A DNA stretch of 37,690 nucleotides from Elusimicrobiota bacterium (GTDB lineage Bacteria; Elusimicrobiota; Elusimicrobia; JACQPE01), in contig JACQPE010000131.1 in NCBI GenBank assembly GCA_016207685.1, positions 1 to 37,690 on the forward strand, written 5' to 3'. Made by a program: the position numbers and the translations under genes. Every line of letters begins with the position of its first letter. Positions within the stretch are counted from its first letter, which is position 1. Positions 8,249 through 17,392 of the stretch are shown in pieces. A model generated the notes under the pieces. The model was not told the DNA's origin. It ran no database searches and saw only the letters and a program-made list of their open reading frames with translations.

Positions 8249-9090
8249 GTCAAAAACAGCGGAAACAATCATCTAAATTTTTATTTTTTGGCGCCGTGGC
8301 CTTGGTTTGTTTCTGGAGCCTGGCCCCCTTTTTGTGGCAAGTTTTGACATCATTAAAATCGAGCGAGGAGGTCATTGCCTCGCCGCCTGTGTACTGGCCA
8401 TCGCGCTTGACCATCGTGAGTTACTTCAAAATTTTTTCAGCCAGGCCTTTTTCGGTTTATATTTGGAACAGCTTAATCGTGGCTTTTGGGACGACATTTT
8501 TATGCACCGGAGTCGCCGCTCTCGCAGCTTACGCTTTTTCCAGACTTAAGCTTCCCGGCGGCAAGGCAGTGTCAAATGCCATTTTGCTCGTTTCTCTATT
8601 TCCGCCAACGCTGCTTGTTGTCGCCTTAAAGCAACTGATTCAGACGGCCGGACTTTTGAATAATCCCTTGTCGCTTATTTTAACCTACGCCGCGCTTAAC
8701 CTGCCTTTTGCCATCTGGGTCTTGGCGAATTTTTTTAAACAAGTCCCCATGGACATTGAGGAGGCGGCCCAAGTGGACGGCCTGGGTCGTTGGTCGGTGC
8801 TCTGGAAGATCGTCGCTCCCTTGTCCGCGCCGGCGATCGCAACAACGGCTATTTTAGTCTTTATTTTTTCCTGGAACGAGTTTTTGCTGGCGTTAACCTT
8901 TATGTCGAAAGATGCGGCGCGGACAGTGCCGGTTGGAATCGCCATGCTTTCAGGTGTGACGATTTATGAAATTCCCTGGGATCAAATTTCAGCCGCCGTC
9001 GTCATCACAACGTTGCCCGTAGTGGCCATGGTTTTGGCCTTTCAGAGACGCATTATCGAGGGTTTAACGGCGGGAGCCGTCAAAGGATAA
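8245..9090 (+). CDS. Sugar ABC transporter permease (MalG/UgpE type)
   Basis: Second permease (281 aa), partner of the preceding one. The N-terminus has one membrane segment followed by the periplasmic stretch LTSLKSSEEVIASPPVYWP, standard for MalG-type permeases. The EAA motif is EAAQVDGLGRWSVLWKIVAP, followed by a helix ending in FSWNEFLLALTF, another family hallmark. Six membrane segments are expected. It starts in an ATGA overlap with the upstream permease and ends 2 bp before the ATPase gene. Confidence 0.93.
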   Translation: MSQKQRKQSSKFLFFGAVALVCFWSLAPFLWQVLTSLKSSEEVIASPPVYWPSRLTIVSYFKIFSARPFSVYIWNSLIVAFGTTFLCTGVAALAAYAFSRLKLPGGKAVSNAILLVSLFPPTLLVVALKQLIQTAGLLNNPLSLILTYAALNLPFAIWVLANFFKQVPMDIEEAAQVDGLGRWSVLWKIVAPLSAPAIATTAILVFIFSWNEFLLALTFMSKDAARTVPVGIAMLSGVTIYEIPWDQISAAVVITTLPVVAMVLAFQRRIIEGLTAGAVKG

Positions 9091-9092
9091 TT

Positions 9093-10109
9093 ATGGCTCA
9101 CGTTGAGATCAAAAATATCAATAAGGCTTTTGAAACCGGGAAATCAATTTTAAGCGCCGTCTCATTTACTATTAATGACGGAGAATTTGTCTCTCTTCTT
9201 GGGGCTTCAGGGTGCGGAAAAACCACGATCCTGAGAATTATCGCTGGACTCGAGACGGCGGATTCAGGCAGCGTCTTAATTGACGGCCAAGATGTGGGCG
9301 CTGCTTCACCCAAAGATCGCGACATCGCCATGGTCTTCCAAAACTATGCGCTTTATCCGCATTTGAATGTCCGGGAAAATATTAGCATGGGTCTGACTTT
9401 ACGAAAAATTGCCCGGCCTGAAATCAGCCGGCGCGTTCAGGAAACAGCGGCTTTACTGGGAATTGAGGAATATCTGGACCGACGGCCCTCGGCCTTGAGC
9501 GGCGGCCAACGGCAACGCGTGGCTCTGGCACGCGCCCTTGTGCGGCGGCCCAAGGTTTTCCTGTTGGATGAACCCTTAAGCAATCTTGACGCGCTTTTAC
9601 GCGATAAAACGCGGTCCGAGCTCAAACTTTTGTTTGAAAGAGTTAAAGGAACGGTGATCTATGTGACGCATGATCAGGTCGAAGCCATGACCATGTCAAG
9701 CCGGATTATTGTTCTCAACAAAGGCCGGATTGAGCAAATCGGCGCGCCGCAGGAAATTTATTCCAAACCTAGAACAGCCTTTGTGGCGTCATTTTTAGGC
9801 ACACCATCCATGAATTTGTTTGATGTTTCCAAGGCAATTCAATGCGGATTGCTTTCCCAGACGGCATTTGGTTCGAAGTCGGCGCTAATGGCCGGAATTA
9901 GGCCCGAAGAAATTTTAGTATCGCAGCGCCGGCAAGACGGCTTTGTTGAAGTTGAAATTTTAGTGGCCGAGCCGACCGGGGCCTTGACAATTTTGACACT
10001 CAAGACCGGCGTTGACCTGCGCGCCGTAGTCAAAGGCTCTTTTAACAACGCGCGCCAAAAAATTTGGATTTCTCTTCCTGACCAACACCTTCACTTTTTC
10101 CCCAATTGA
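9093..10109 (+). CDS. ABC transporter ATP-binding protein (MalK/UgpC type)
   Basis: Cytoplasmic ATPase (338 aa) energising sugar uptake. Visible motifs are Walker A GASGCGKTT (37-45), Q-loop Q83, signature LSGGQ (135-139), Walker B VFLLDEP (155-161) and switch histidine H193 in YVTHDQVEAM. A C-terminal TOBE/MOI-like domain follows from about residue 235 (AGIRPEEILV). It is slightly shorter than typical MalK/UgpC proteins (about 360-370 aa), with the difference in the regulatory domain. ATG begins 2 bp after the previous stop. MalK-type ATPases sometimes serve several importers, so the sugar cannot be read from this gene. Confidence 0.95.
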   Translation: MAHVEIKNINKAFETGKSILSAVSFTINDGEFVSLLGASGCGKTTILRIIAGLETADSGSVLIDGQDVGAASPKDRDIAMVFQNYALYPHLNVRENISMGLTLRKIARPEISRRVQETAALLGIEEYLDRRPSALSGGQRQRVALARALVRRPKVFLLDEPLSNLDALLRDKTRSELKLLFERVKGTVIYVTHDQVEAMTMSSRIIVLNKGRIEQIGAPQEIYSKPRTAFVASFLGTPSMNLFDVSKAIQCGLLSQTAFGSKSALMAGIRPEEILVSQRRQDGFVEVEILVAEPTGALTILTLKTGVDLRAVVKGSFNNARQKIWISLPDQHLHFFPN

Positions 10110-10142
10110 TATCTGCGGACCCAAATTTTAGACAATAGGGCC

Positions 10143-11972
10143 ATGATGCGCCGGTTTGGCGGTTTTGTCAGGTCCCTGGATAAAATTTTTTTGTTATTTC
10201 TTTTTGTTTGGCTGATCCTTAATTGGATCAGTTTGCCTTGGGGTTTGCCCTCCGTGAAACGCGCGGCCATGGTGTTACCGCCCGAATCGAAGGAACCTCA
10301 ATTTTTTGAACAACTTGAGACTAATCGAAAGAAACTTTACGAAATATCACTCTCAAGCCAGATCGCCGTGGGATGGATGGATCCTTATTTTTCGCGGCCG
10401 GATGAAATTTTCAAGGTTCGCGGCTGGGAAACCCCCTGGCACCGGTTTTTGCTGCACGCCTACAGTGGATTTCTTCTGCGCAGTATTGATGGTGATGAAC
10501 AGATTTTTATCGTTTCCTTATCCAAAATGAATCCTAAAAAATTACAACTCAACCCCCATCACTATTTTCATGCGGGTGTTTATATTTACAGCCTGGGGGC
10601 TTTGTTTCAGGCTTCTCAAATGGCGGGTTTGATAAGACTTGTTTCTGACATTAAGTTTTATTATAGCCATCCCGATGACATGGGGCGTTTCTATCATATT
10701 GGCCGCATCTATAGCGCCCTCTGGGGAATCATCGGCGGCATTTTGCTCTATATTTTAGTTCTAAAAAATTCAAACCGCAGGATGGCGTCTTTAGCGGCCT
10801 ATTTTTATTTAGCGGCTCCCGTGACTCTTTATGTAACCCATGTCCTTAAAGGCCACGCCACAGGAGCGGCTCTCGTGTTTGGCTTGTTGATTTTGTGTCA
10901 CGACATTTTAGAGCGAGGAACCAAAAAATCCTATGGGCTGGCAAGCCTTTTGGCCGGTATTATAGTCGGCACTCAACCGCATTTATGGTTTGCCGCGCTT
11001 ACCGTGCCTTTGGCGCATTTGTGCCACGGGTTATGGGTTGACCGCGTTTCGATAAAAAAAATATTTATAGACCTGCGCTTTTTGCTGATGCCGGTTATCG
11101 GCATCCTTGGATTCGTGCTGGTTAGTCCCTATATTTTCTCCGCGTTTAAAGAATGGTATTACGTCGCCTTGGTTCACGGCTCTGATATCCATCCTCCAAC
11201 GTTGAATCCCTTGAAATGGCTGAAAGCTTATGCGATCGGATTGGGTATCGGCTTGAATTATCCGGTATTTTTAGCTTTTGCCATAGGTTTAATTTGGGCA
11301 TTATGCCGATGGGTGAAAAGAACCTCATGGGAGAAATTTTTGATTATTTTTTCGCTCGCCTATTTATTGCTTTTTGGAATCTATACGGGACCGGTGATTC
11401 AAGATAGCGCCATGTATTCCCGCCATTTTATGCCGCTTGTAGGCTTGTGCTGCTGCTGGGCCGCCTGGTCTCTGGAGCGCTGTTTCGGCTCAGGGAAGTA
11501 TTATTGGAAGGGCTTGGGCGCTTTTATTGTTTTGTATGCGCTTTCCGTGATGATTTTTTATGAATTCAATTATTTCAGCGATGCCCGAGGATCCTCCTAT
11601 ATGAAGGCTGGTGAATGGATATCGAAGAACATTCCCAAGCGTTCCTCGATCGGCCTCAAACACATGCCCCATACGGATTTTACACCGCCCTTTGATTTCG
11701 TCAATTATGAATTGTGGATTAATGTTTTTAACAATCATCTGGATCCGGAAAAGGATGCCTTGCCGCAGTATTACGTTTTAGAACGCAATCCCAATTACTA
11801 TTCAGTGCCTATCGAATGGAAAAAACCGTTCAAAAATTTCGAACGCTACTATGATCCAGTCGCCTATTTCGGCCGGGGTGGCAGACCCCGATGGTGGGAT
11901 TTTACGGATCATTTCAGCGGAGCAAATTTTCCGGTTTGGATTTATCAACTGCGGAGGACTCATGCGTCTTAA
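10143..11972 (+). CDS. GT39/PMT-like membrane glycosyltransferase
   Basis: Polytopic membrane protein (609 aa) with about 10-12 hydrophobic segments, resembling GT-C fold enzymes that move a sugar from a polyprenyl-phosphate donor on the outer face of the inner membrane. Support: a first helix, an early acidic loop (YFSRPDEIFKVRGW), and the HIGRIYSALWG...LYILVL and FYLAAPVTLYVTHVLKGHATG helices typical of the GT39/ArnT group. A soluble C-terminal tail follows the last helix. ATG 10143 and ATG 10146 are both possible. It lies 33 bp after the ABC ATPase and overlaps the next gene by 11 bp. Donor and acceptor are unknown. Confidence 0.75.
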   Translation: MMRRFGGFVRSLDKIFLLFLFVWLILNWISLPWGLPSVKRAAMVLPPESKEPQFFEQLETNRKKLYEISLSSQIAVGWMDPYFSRPDEIFKVRGWETPWHRFLLHAYSGFLLRSIDGDEQIFIVSLSKMNPKKLQLNPHHYFHAGVYIYSLGALFQASQMAGLIRLVSDIKFYYSHPDDMGRFYHIGRIYSALWGIIGGILLYILVLKNSNRRMASLAAYFYLAAPVTLYVTHVLKGHATGAALVFGLLILCHDILERGTKKSYGLASLLAGIIVGTQPHLWFAALTVPLAHLCHGLWVDRVSIKKIFIDLRFLLMPVIGILGFVLVSPYIFSAFKEWYYVALVHGSDIHPPTLNPLKWLKAYAIGLGIGLNYPVFLAFAIGLIWALCRWVKRTSWEKFLIIFSLAYLLLFGIYTGPVIQDSAMYSRHFMPLVGLCCCWAAWSLERCFGSGKYYWKGLGAFIVLYALSVMIFYEFNYFSDARGSSYMKAGEWISKNIPKRSSIGLKHMPHTDFTPPFDFVNYELWINVFNNHLDPEKDALPQYYVLERNPNYYSVPIEWKKPFKNFERYYDPVAYFGRGGRPRWWDFTDHFSGANFPVWIYQLRRTHAS

Positions 11973-12723
11973 AAATAAAATTGCGATTGTCACGGGTGGC
12001 GGCACGGGCATAGGCCGGGCCATCGCCCTGCGTTTTGCCGGCGAAGGCGCTTTGGTCGTGGTCAGCGGCCGCAGGCCCAGGCCCATTAAAGAAACGGCGC
12101 AGCTCATCGAGGCCTCAGGGGGGCGCGCCAAGGCCGTTCGCGCCGATGTGACCCTGACAAAAGACGCCAAATGGCTTATTAAAGAAACTTTACGTTCCTG
12201 CGGAAAAATCGATATTTTGGTCAATAACGCCGGCATTTTGCCGTCGCGTCTTAATGTGTTGGACACGCCGGAAAAAGACTGGGAAGCAACGATTCGCGGC
12301 AATCTCTCCAGCGCGTTTCTTATGTGCAAACACGCCATGCCCGAGCTTATTCGCCAACGAGGAAATATCATCAACATCGCTTCAGTAGCCGGTCTCAAGG
12401 GAACCCCCCTTCGCGCCGCCTATGGCGCATCCAAGGGAGGCATAATTATTTTAACCAAGGGCATGGCTTTAGATTTTGCTTCCTATGGCGTGCGGGTTAA
12501 TGCCATTTGCCCGGCTTACATTGAAACGGATATTAACAGGGAATATATCCGCCGGTTAAAAGCCCAGGGAAAATTTCAAGCCTTGGTGGCCCGCCATCCT
12601 ATGGGTATTTTGGGATGTCCGGATGATGTGGCCTGGGCCGCTCTTTATTTGGCCAGCGATGAAGCCCGCTGGGTGACCGGCGTCGCGCTGGCCGTTGACG
12701 GCGGCGTCAGCGCCGGAGTTTAA
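11962..12723 (+). CDS. Short-chain dehydrogenase/reductase (SDR)
   Basis: Cytoplasmic NAD(P)-dependent oxidoreductase of the classical SDR family (253 aa). Cofactor motif TGGGTGIG (11-18), NNAG (88-91), N114, and catalytic S141, Y154 and K158 (YGASK) are all present; the C-terminus has the usual VTGVALAVDGG. Closest in style to FabG/glucose-1-dehydrogenase-type proteins, but the substrate cannot be read from the sequence. The track start (11851) lies inside the previous gene. ATG 11962 is chosen because GGAGGA stands just upstream and the SDR fold begins at once. Confidence 0.88.
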   Translation: MRLKNKIAIVTGGGTGIGRAIALRFAGEGALVVVSGRRPRPIKETAQLIEASGGRAKAVRADVTLTKDAKWLIKETLRSCGKIDILVNNAGILPSRLNVLDTPEKDWEATIRGNLSSAFLMCKHAMPELIRQRGNIINIASVAGLKGTPLRAAYGASKGGIIILTKGMALDFASYGVRVNAICPAYIETDINREYIRRLKAQGKFQALVARHPMGILGCPDDVAWAALYLASDEARWVTGVALAVDGGVSAGV

Positions 12724-12749
12724 GCGCGAATGTGCGGGCGCCGGATATA

Positions 12750-13727
12750 ATGTCCGAACGAATTGATGTTGTTTCTGCGGACACGTTGGACTACGAAAAA
12801 TTTGTCCGCCTCCAAAAAATCGCTTTTGATCAAGTCCTACGGCAACACCAGGCGTCATTTGATCACTTAAATCCTGATTATTATCGCTGGAAGTATAACA
12901 ATCCGGAGGGTCCTTCAAGGATCGCTCAAGTTTGGAATGAAGATGAGCTGGTTTCGGCAAATGCGATGAGCCCTTTTGATCTGGCGAGCGCCCTCGGAAA
13001 CCAAAGAATATGGATATCCAGCGAATCTGCCACGCTCCCCAAAGCCCGGGGAAGGGGGCTTCTTTTGAAATGCTTAAACGCCTTAAGAGAGGATTTGGGC
13101 CCAAATTTTATTTTTTGCGGCTTCCCTAACCCAAATTCAAAACCAAGGTTTTCTCGCTTCGGGTGGCAAGAAAAAGCTCTATTGCGCCTCTGGGTAGCCC
13201 CAAGGTCCCTGTTATTGGGCCAAGAAAAAAATGAAATTATTTTGATGCGGCATTTTGATGGGTTGATGGACGAATGTATCAGCCAAATCGTGCCCGCGTC
13301 CGGTCCTTTGCTAAAACGCAATGCCGGTTATTTGAACTGGCGCTACACGACGCATCCCATATGGCGTTATGAAATTTTCTTTTATATGAAAGATCACGTG
13401 GTCCGCGGATTTTGCGTCCTGCGACAGGCCGCCGTTAAAGGATACCGACTGGCGTTGATCATGGAACTTTGGGGCCGGGATGCCGACGCGGTTTCGGTCC
13501 TGCTTTCCCATGGCCGCTTTTGGGCGGCCCAAAAAGGGCTTTTTTGGACCGTTCTGTTTGATTCAAACATCTCAACATTGGAGGCGCTTCGGGCTGGATA
13601 TTTTTGCGTGCCACCGGCTTTTGTCCCGAGGGAATTTTTTTTAATGGGACAAGCGCTGGGACAAAAAGAAGAAAAGATGTGGGCCATGCCCTGGCGGCTC
13701 CAAAGCGGCGATTGGGACGCCTTTTAA
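12750..13727 (+). CDS. GNAT-like acyltransferase (glycan-cluster type)
   Basis: A 325-aa cytoplasmic protein with a GNAT-like pattern: YYRWKYNNPEG near the start of the fold, an ATLPKARGRGLLLKCLNAL segment resembling the acetyl-CoA loop and following helix, then GFPNPNSKPRFSRFGW. The same architecture occurs in the minus-strand gene at 19567-20685 (YLRWQYEDNPAG, then a similar loop), so the two are paralogues. Such proteins are common in surface polysaccharide loci and may acylate a sugar amine or hydroxyl. The track uses GTG 12732; ATG 12750 seems at least as likely. Neither has a strong Shine-Dalgarno. Confidence 0.65.
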   Translation: MSERIDVVSADTLDYEKFVRLQKIAFDQVLRQHQASFDHLNPDYYRWKYNNPEGPSRIAQVWNEDELVSANAMSPFDLASALGNQRIWISSESATLPKARGRGLLLKCLNALREDLGPNFIFCGFPNPNSKPRFSRFGWQEKALLRLWVAPRSLLLGQEKNEIILMRHFDGLMDECISQIVPASGPLLKRNAGYLNWRYTTHPIWRYEIFFYMKDHVVRGFCVLRQAAVKGYRLALIMELWGRDADAVSVLLSHGRFWAAQKGLFWTVLFDSNISTLEALRAGYFCVPPAFVPREFFLMGQALGQKEEKMWAMPWRLQSGDWDAF

Positions 13728-13728
13728 T

Positions 13729-14574
13729 ATGCTGGCCATGCCGGAGCATTGCTGCGTCTGCGATGAACCCCGATGGCAGCCCTATTGGCGGGGACTGCGC
13801 CGATGTCCGCGTTGCACTTTTGTCTGGGCGATAACGGAGGAAAATTACGATCAGGCTCAGGACATTTATCATGATCCGGGGTATTTTTTCGGTGGCGAAT
13901 ACTTAGACTACGTTAAAGAGCGTCCCTATTTGGCAAAGGGTTTTCGTTTACGTTTGGATATGCTGCGCCGTTTTGCGTCATCGGGACTTCTCTTTGAAGT
14001 GGGCAGCGCCTTTGGTTTTTTTCTTGAGGGGGCCAAAAAAAATTTTACGGTTTCAGGAATCGACATCAACGCCGAGGCCTGCGCCTATGCGCGTTCAAAT
14101 TTTAATTTGAATGTTATTACCGGTGATTTATTAAAAATTGATTTGCCGGAGAATCACTTTGACGTCATCGTCAGTTGGGCGACCCTAGAACATTTAACGC
14201 AGCCCCATCTCTACGTTAAAAAAATCAGCCAACTGGTAAAAAGAGGCGGCATCTTCGCCTGCAGCACGGGTGATATCAACTCCCCTCTGCCGCTAATGCA
14301 GAAAGGCAATTGGCGGTTGATTCACCCGCCGACTCACCTGTCCTATTTTTCAAGGCGGAGTCTCGCCGAGCTCATGAATCGGTGCGGCTTTAAACCTGTT
14401 TATTCCAAATGGATCGGTGAACATCGCTCACTTGACGGCATGCTGCACTCTTATTTCGTTACGCTCAAAAAAAAGCCCTCGATCTATGAATGGTTCAAGC
14501 GAAAGGGGCTCAACAAAGGAGGATTTTATTTAAACACATGGGATACAATTTTCATGATCGGACGCCGTGTTTAG
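13729..14574 (+). CDS. Zinc-ribbon SAM-dependent methyltransferase
   Basis: A 281-aa class I methyltransferase. The N-terminus has a zinc-ribbon-like cysteine set (C8/C9/C11 and C26/C29). The SAM site starts at EVGSAFGFF (90-98), followed by the acidic end of strand 2 (GIDINAEA) and post-motifs VIVSWATLEHL and LVKRGGIFACST. Conserved HLSYFSRRSL is typical of Methyltransf_23-type proteins in cell-surface sugar clusters. ATG 13729 lies 1 bp after the previous stop; ATG 13738 is an in-frame alternative. Methylation of a sugar or of a glycan chain end is an inference from the neighbours. Confidence 0.85.
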   Translation: MLAMPEHCCVCDEPRWQPYWRGLRRCPRCTFVWAITEENYDQAQDIYHDPGYFFGGEYLDYVKERPYLAKGFRLRLDMLRRFASSGLLFEVGSAFGFFLEGAKKNFTVSGIDINAEACAYARSNFNLNVITGDLLKIDLPENHFDVIVSWATLEHLTQPHLYVKKISQLVKRGGIFACSTGDINSPLPLMQKGNWRLIHPPTHLSYFSRRSLAELMNRCGFKPVYSKWIGEHRSLDGMLHSYFVTLKKKPSIYEWFKRKGLNKGGFYLNTWDTIFMIGRRV

Positions 14575-14588
14575 GGTTAGATCAACCC

Positions 14589-15461
14589 ATGAACGCCGGA
14601 TCGAAATTTCTGATCGTCAACGCGGATGATTTTGGCCTTACGGAGTCCGTTTGCGATGGTATTCTGGAATCTTACCGCCGAGGCATTGTAACCAGCACCA
14701 GTATGCTTTCCACGGGACGCGCTTTTGCGTACGGCGCCGATTATCTAATAAAAAATCCCGGATTGGCGGCCGGTATTCATTTGTGTCTCGACGAAGAACG
14801 GCCGGCGCGGCCCGATCTGTGGCCGGCAAAATTTCTAACGAAAGAAGGTTTTTTTGAACATCGGTCGCTAATGTTTACGTGGTGTCTTTTGGGGATCATT
14901 TCACCCGGCCTTGTTTATGAAGAATGGAAGGCGCAAATAGCTCGCTGCCTGGAAGCCGGCGTCCATTTGGATCACCTGGATGGCCACGGCCATGTTCACC
15001 TGATCCCTTCATTGGCGCCTGTGGCCGTCAAATTGGCCAAAGAATTCAAAATTTTGAACGTGCGCTTTCCTCAAATTGGAGGGCTGGGATGGCTGTTCCG
15101 CCAGGGTTTTCTCAAAACAGCGAGGGTATCGGCTATCGCGGCCCTCGGCTTGCTCTCGCGGCGCCATTTTAAAGGTGAGCGTTCCGGCAGGCCTTACAAT
15201 TTTCATGGACTGGCTCAGGGCGGGAGGCTGGACCCAAAAGCACTAAATCTTATTCTGGAGGCATTGCCTCAAGGGATTAACGAATTAATGTGTCATCCCG
15301 GCCTATGGAATGAAAAACAGATGAATCGTTACCTGTATTGGGACTATCACTGGCAAGCTGAATTGGACGCCCTGACACAATCACATTTACGTGAAAAATT
15401 GAAAAAAGAAGGGATCACCTTAGCAAGGTTTGGAGATTTGCCGTCAAAAAATTCCGGCTAA
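14589..15461 (+). CDS. ChbG/YdjC-family carbohydrate deacetylase
   Basis: A 290-aa metal-dependent deacetylase-type protein of the YdjC/ChbG/HpnK superfamily, which removes acetyl groups from N-acetylated sugars. Motifs: NADDFG (11-16) with the metal-binding aspartates, GIHLCLDE (62-69) and HLDGHGHVH (129-137), then ELMCHPG near the C-terminus. The track start at 14490 overlaps the methyltransferase gene; ATG 14589 places the NADDFG strand at the family's usual position. It is the last gene of the plus-strand block, and its 3' end overlaps the convergent gene by 18 bp. Confidence 0.88.
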   Translation: MNAGSKFLIVNADDFGLTESVCDGILESYRRGIVTSTSMLSTGRAFAYGADYLIKNPGLAAGIHLCLDEERPARPDLWPAKFLTKEGFFEHRSLMFTWCLLGIISPGLVYEEWKAQIARCLEAGVHLDHLDGHGHVHLIPSLAPVAVKLAKEFKILNVRFPQIGGLGWLFRQGFLKTARVSAIAALGLLSRRHFKGERSGRPYNFHGLAQGGRLDPKALNLILEALPQGINELMCHPGLWNEKQMNRYLYWDYHWQAELDALTQSHLREKLKKEGITLARFGDLPSKNSG

Positions 15462-16691
15462 AATGCGTCTAAAATCCGTTTTTTGCGCCGGATCAGATGG
15501 AAAGAATTCCTCAATACTCTTAACCACGGCCAAAGCAGCCGGCAGGATAAGAACAGGCGCGATTGATTCCCGGAACCGAATAATGATGTAAAAAAAGGCA
15601 TGAATGCTCCATTTATATAGGATGATAACGGCAATAAGGGTCCAAAAGGGCTCCTTTTTATAGGGGGCGATGTAGAGCCCGGTAAGACAAAGCGAAAATA
15701 ACGGAACATAGCTAAACACATATAATAAATTTTGACCCAGCGAGGCCGCCCCGGGGGTGACAAAGGGCCGCCAGAAATGGACCAGGTTTCCAGCGAAAAT
15801 ATAAAGGGCGCGGGCCGGGTTATTTTTGATGTAATCCAAGGCCTCTTTGGTCAAAATATTTCTAAATTCCAATTCGTTGAGGCGCTCAAATTTTACGGAA
15901 TTCTCCTCTAAAAAAGGAACTTCAACACCGGAAAAATGATACTGGGAATTATAGGTTTCCCACATCATGCGTGAAGAATTTGTGCTGACCGGGACAAAAG
16001 CGCGGTGAATGATCCAGTTGCGAATGACCCAGGGAGACATCATTAAAAAAAATCCAATGCCAAAAATGGCTGGGCGTTGCCATGAGCGCTTGATCCAGAG
16101 CAAGTAGGCTCCTAAAATGACGGCTCCGATGAGGTATTCCCCCCTGAACAAAGTCAGCACGGCAAGGACGACGCCGCAAAAAAATGGCAGCCAACGGCTG
16201 TTGTCTTTAGATTTGGAAATTTTTAAAGTCCACAGGAGGGCCAGGGTCAACAGGTCCGTGGCGATGGCGTGAGGATTCACGCGGGTTGACCAAAATAATT
16301 GCGGCGGATATAGCGCCCATATCCATCCGGCCAATCCCCCCCATTTTCCCAGAAGCATTTTGCCGATGTCGGCCAGCCAGAGACAGGCGCCGGCCGATAG
16401 AATAATAATAGGCCAACGCAGGGGTTCAAAATTCCCGGGGGTAAAAAATTGGCACAACGCCATGAGGTACCCCATTCCCGGAGGAAGATAAGAATGGTAT
16501 CTGGCTTTTTCCATATTCATGGGACTGACCCAGGCTCCTTCACCATTCAAAATGTGCATCCCCATATTGATGTAAGTCCCATCGTCGTCCCCATGATCTC
16601 CCGAGCCGATATACCACGCCATGACCGCACGGGTTATCAGAGCCGCAAAAAATAAAAGCAGACGCGGATTTGAAGAAATGAAGCGGCGCAT
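15444..16691 (-). CDS. GT39-like membrane glycosyltransferase
   Basis: A 415-aa polytopic protein with about 10 hydrophobic segments. The first periplasmic loop has the acidic GDHGDDDGTYINMGMHIL pattern of GT39/PMT-type GT-C enzymes, in which an aspartate is catalytic, followed by YHSYLPPGMGYLMAL. A hydrophilic stretch (PVSTNSSRMMWETYNSQYHF) lies between later helices. It probably transfers a sugar from polyprenyl phosphate to a glycan or protein outside the cytoplasm. The track begins upstream at 16727; ATG 16691 is preferred because it forms a TAATG overlap with the methyltransferase stop. Last gene of the minus-strand operon. Confidence 0.78.
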   Translation of the reverse strand: MRRFISSNPRLLLFFAALITRAVMAWYIGSGDHGDDDGTYINMGMHILNGEGAWVSPMNMEKARYHSYLPPGMGYLMALCQFFTPGNFEPLRWPIIILSAGACLWLADIGKMLLGKWGGLAGWIWALYPPQLFWSTRVNPHAIATDLLTLALLWTLKISKSKDNSRWLPFFCGVVLAVLTLFRGEYLIGAVILGAYLLWIKRSWQRPAIFGIGFFLMMSPWVIRNWIIHRAFVPVSTNSSRMMWETYNSQYHFSGVEVPFLEENSVKFERLNELEFRNILTKEALDYIKNNPARALYIFAGNLVHFWRPFVTPGAASLGQNLLYVFSYVPLFSLCLTGLYIAPYKKEPFWTLIAVIILYKWSIHAFFYIIIRFRESIAPVLILPAALAVVKSIEEFFPSDPAQKTDFRRILAGIF

Positions 16692-17392
16692 TATGGCGTT
16701 TTGCAGCTCTCCATGACTAAGCACCATTGATATCTCATGGGCAATGGCACGACATCAATACCAACGGCGCTTTCGATCCTAAATCCGGTTTGTTGATGGA
16801 GCAGCGTCAGCTCCGAGAAGCTTAATTGATGCTCGTCATCCGTATCGCGCTGGATGACTCCTCGAAGAACATGCTTGAGTCGGAATACCGGCGATGAACG
16901 GTTTTCTTCATTGACAATGAGCCGCCCGTCATCTTTCAATGCGTTGAACGCGTTGGCCATCAGATCGTGATATTGGGGCACATGATGAATCGCATAGGCG
17001 AATAGAACCTGATCAAATGATTGCGGCGGCGCGGCGCCGATGACCTTGACCGCGTCGCCGCACTGAAATTCAACCGAGGTTAGCCCCAGTTCATTTCTGG
17101 CCATCTGGGCAACCGCGATTTCATCTTCATTGGCGTCTACTCCCACCACCGAAGCGCCCATCATCGAAAGCATTAGGGAAATCAACCCGCCGCCACAGCA
17201 GGCATCAAAAAGGCGCGGTGAGGATTTGTGACTGGCTGAAAAATCAATAATTGCTCGCAGCCGTTTTAAATTGATCGGCGTGAACGGATGGGCAAAAAAA
17301 TACCCGTAAGATTCGACAAGACGCGGATCTGATTGGTGCGCTTGATAAAAACTTTTGAGCCGCTCCAATCCCCTGTCAAATTTATCGGCCAT
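16691..17392 (-). CDS. Class I SAM-dependent methyltransferase
   Basis: A 233-aa cytoplasmic methyltransferase with motif I FDACCGGGLISLML, acidic VVGVDANEDEIAVA, and later VLFAYAIHHVPQYHDLM and LKDDGRLIVNEENR, all standard for UbiG-like enzymes. It begins directly after the ACP stop (TAAATG) and ends in a TAATG overlap with the GT39-like gene. Placement after fkbH and the ACP recalls the methyltransferase of methoxymalonyl-ACP cassettes (FkbG role). Similarity to FkbG itself is not evident, so it may instead methylate the glycan. Confidence 0.85.
   Translation of the reverse strand: MADKFDRGLERLKSFYQAHQSDPRLVESYGYFFAHPFTPINLKRLRAIIDFSASHKSSPRLFDACCGGGLISLMLSMMGASVVGVDANEDEIAVAQMARNELGLTSVEFQCGDAVKVIGAAPPQSFDQVLFAYAIHHVPQYHDLMANAFNALKDDGRLIVNEENRSSPVFRLKHVLRGVIQRDTDDEHQLSFSELTLLHQQTGFRIESAVGIDVVPLPMRYQWCLVMESCKTP

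Noticed and set aside
11802-12398. 198-aa minus-strand ORF opposite the SDR gene
   Set aside because: It is a shadow of a gene with clear SDR motifs; no motif or start signal is visible in the antisense frame.
13604-13834. Plus-strand 76-aa ORF spanning the GNAT-like/methyltransferase junction
   Set aside because: Overlaps two well-supported genes in another frame and has no motif.
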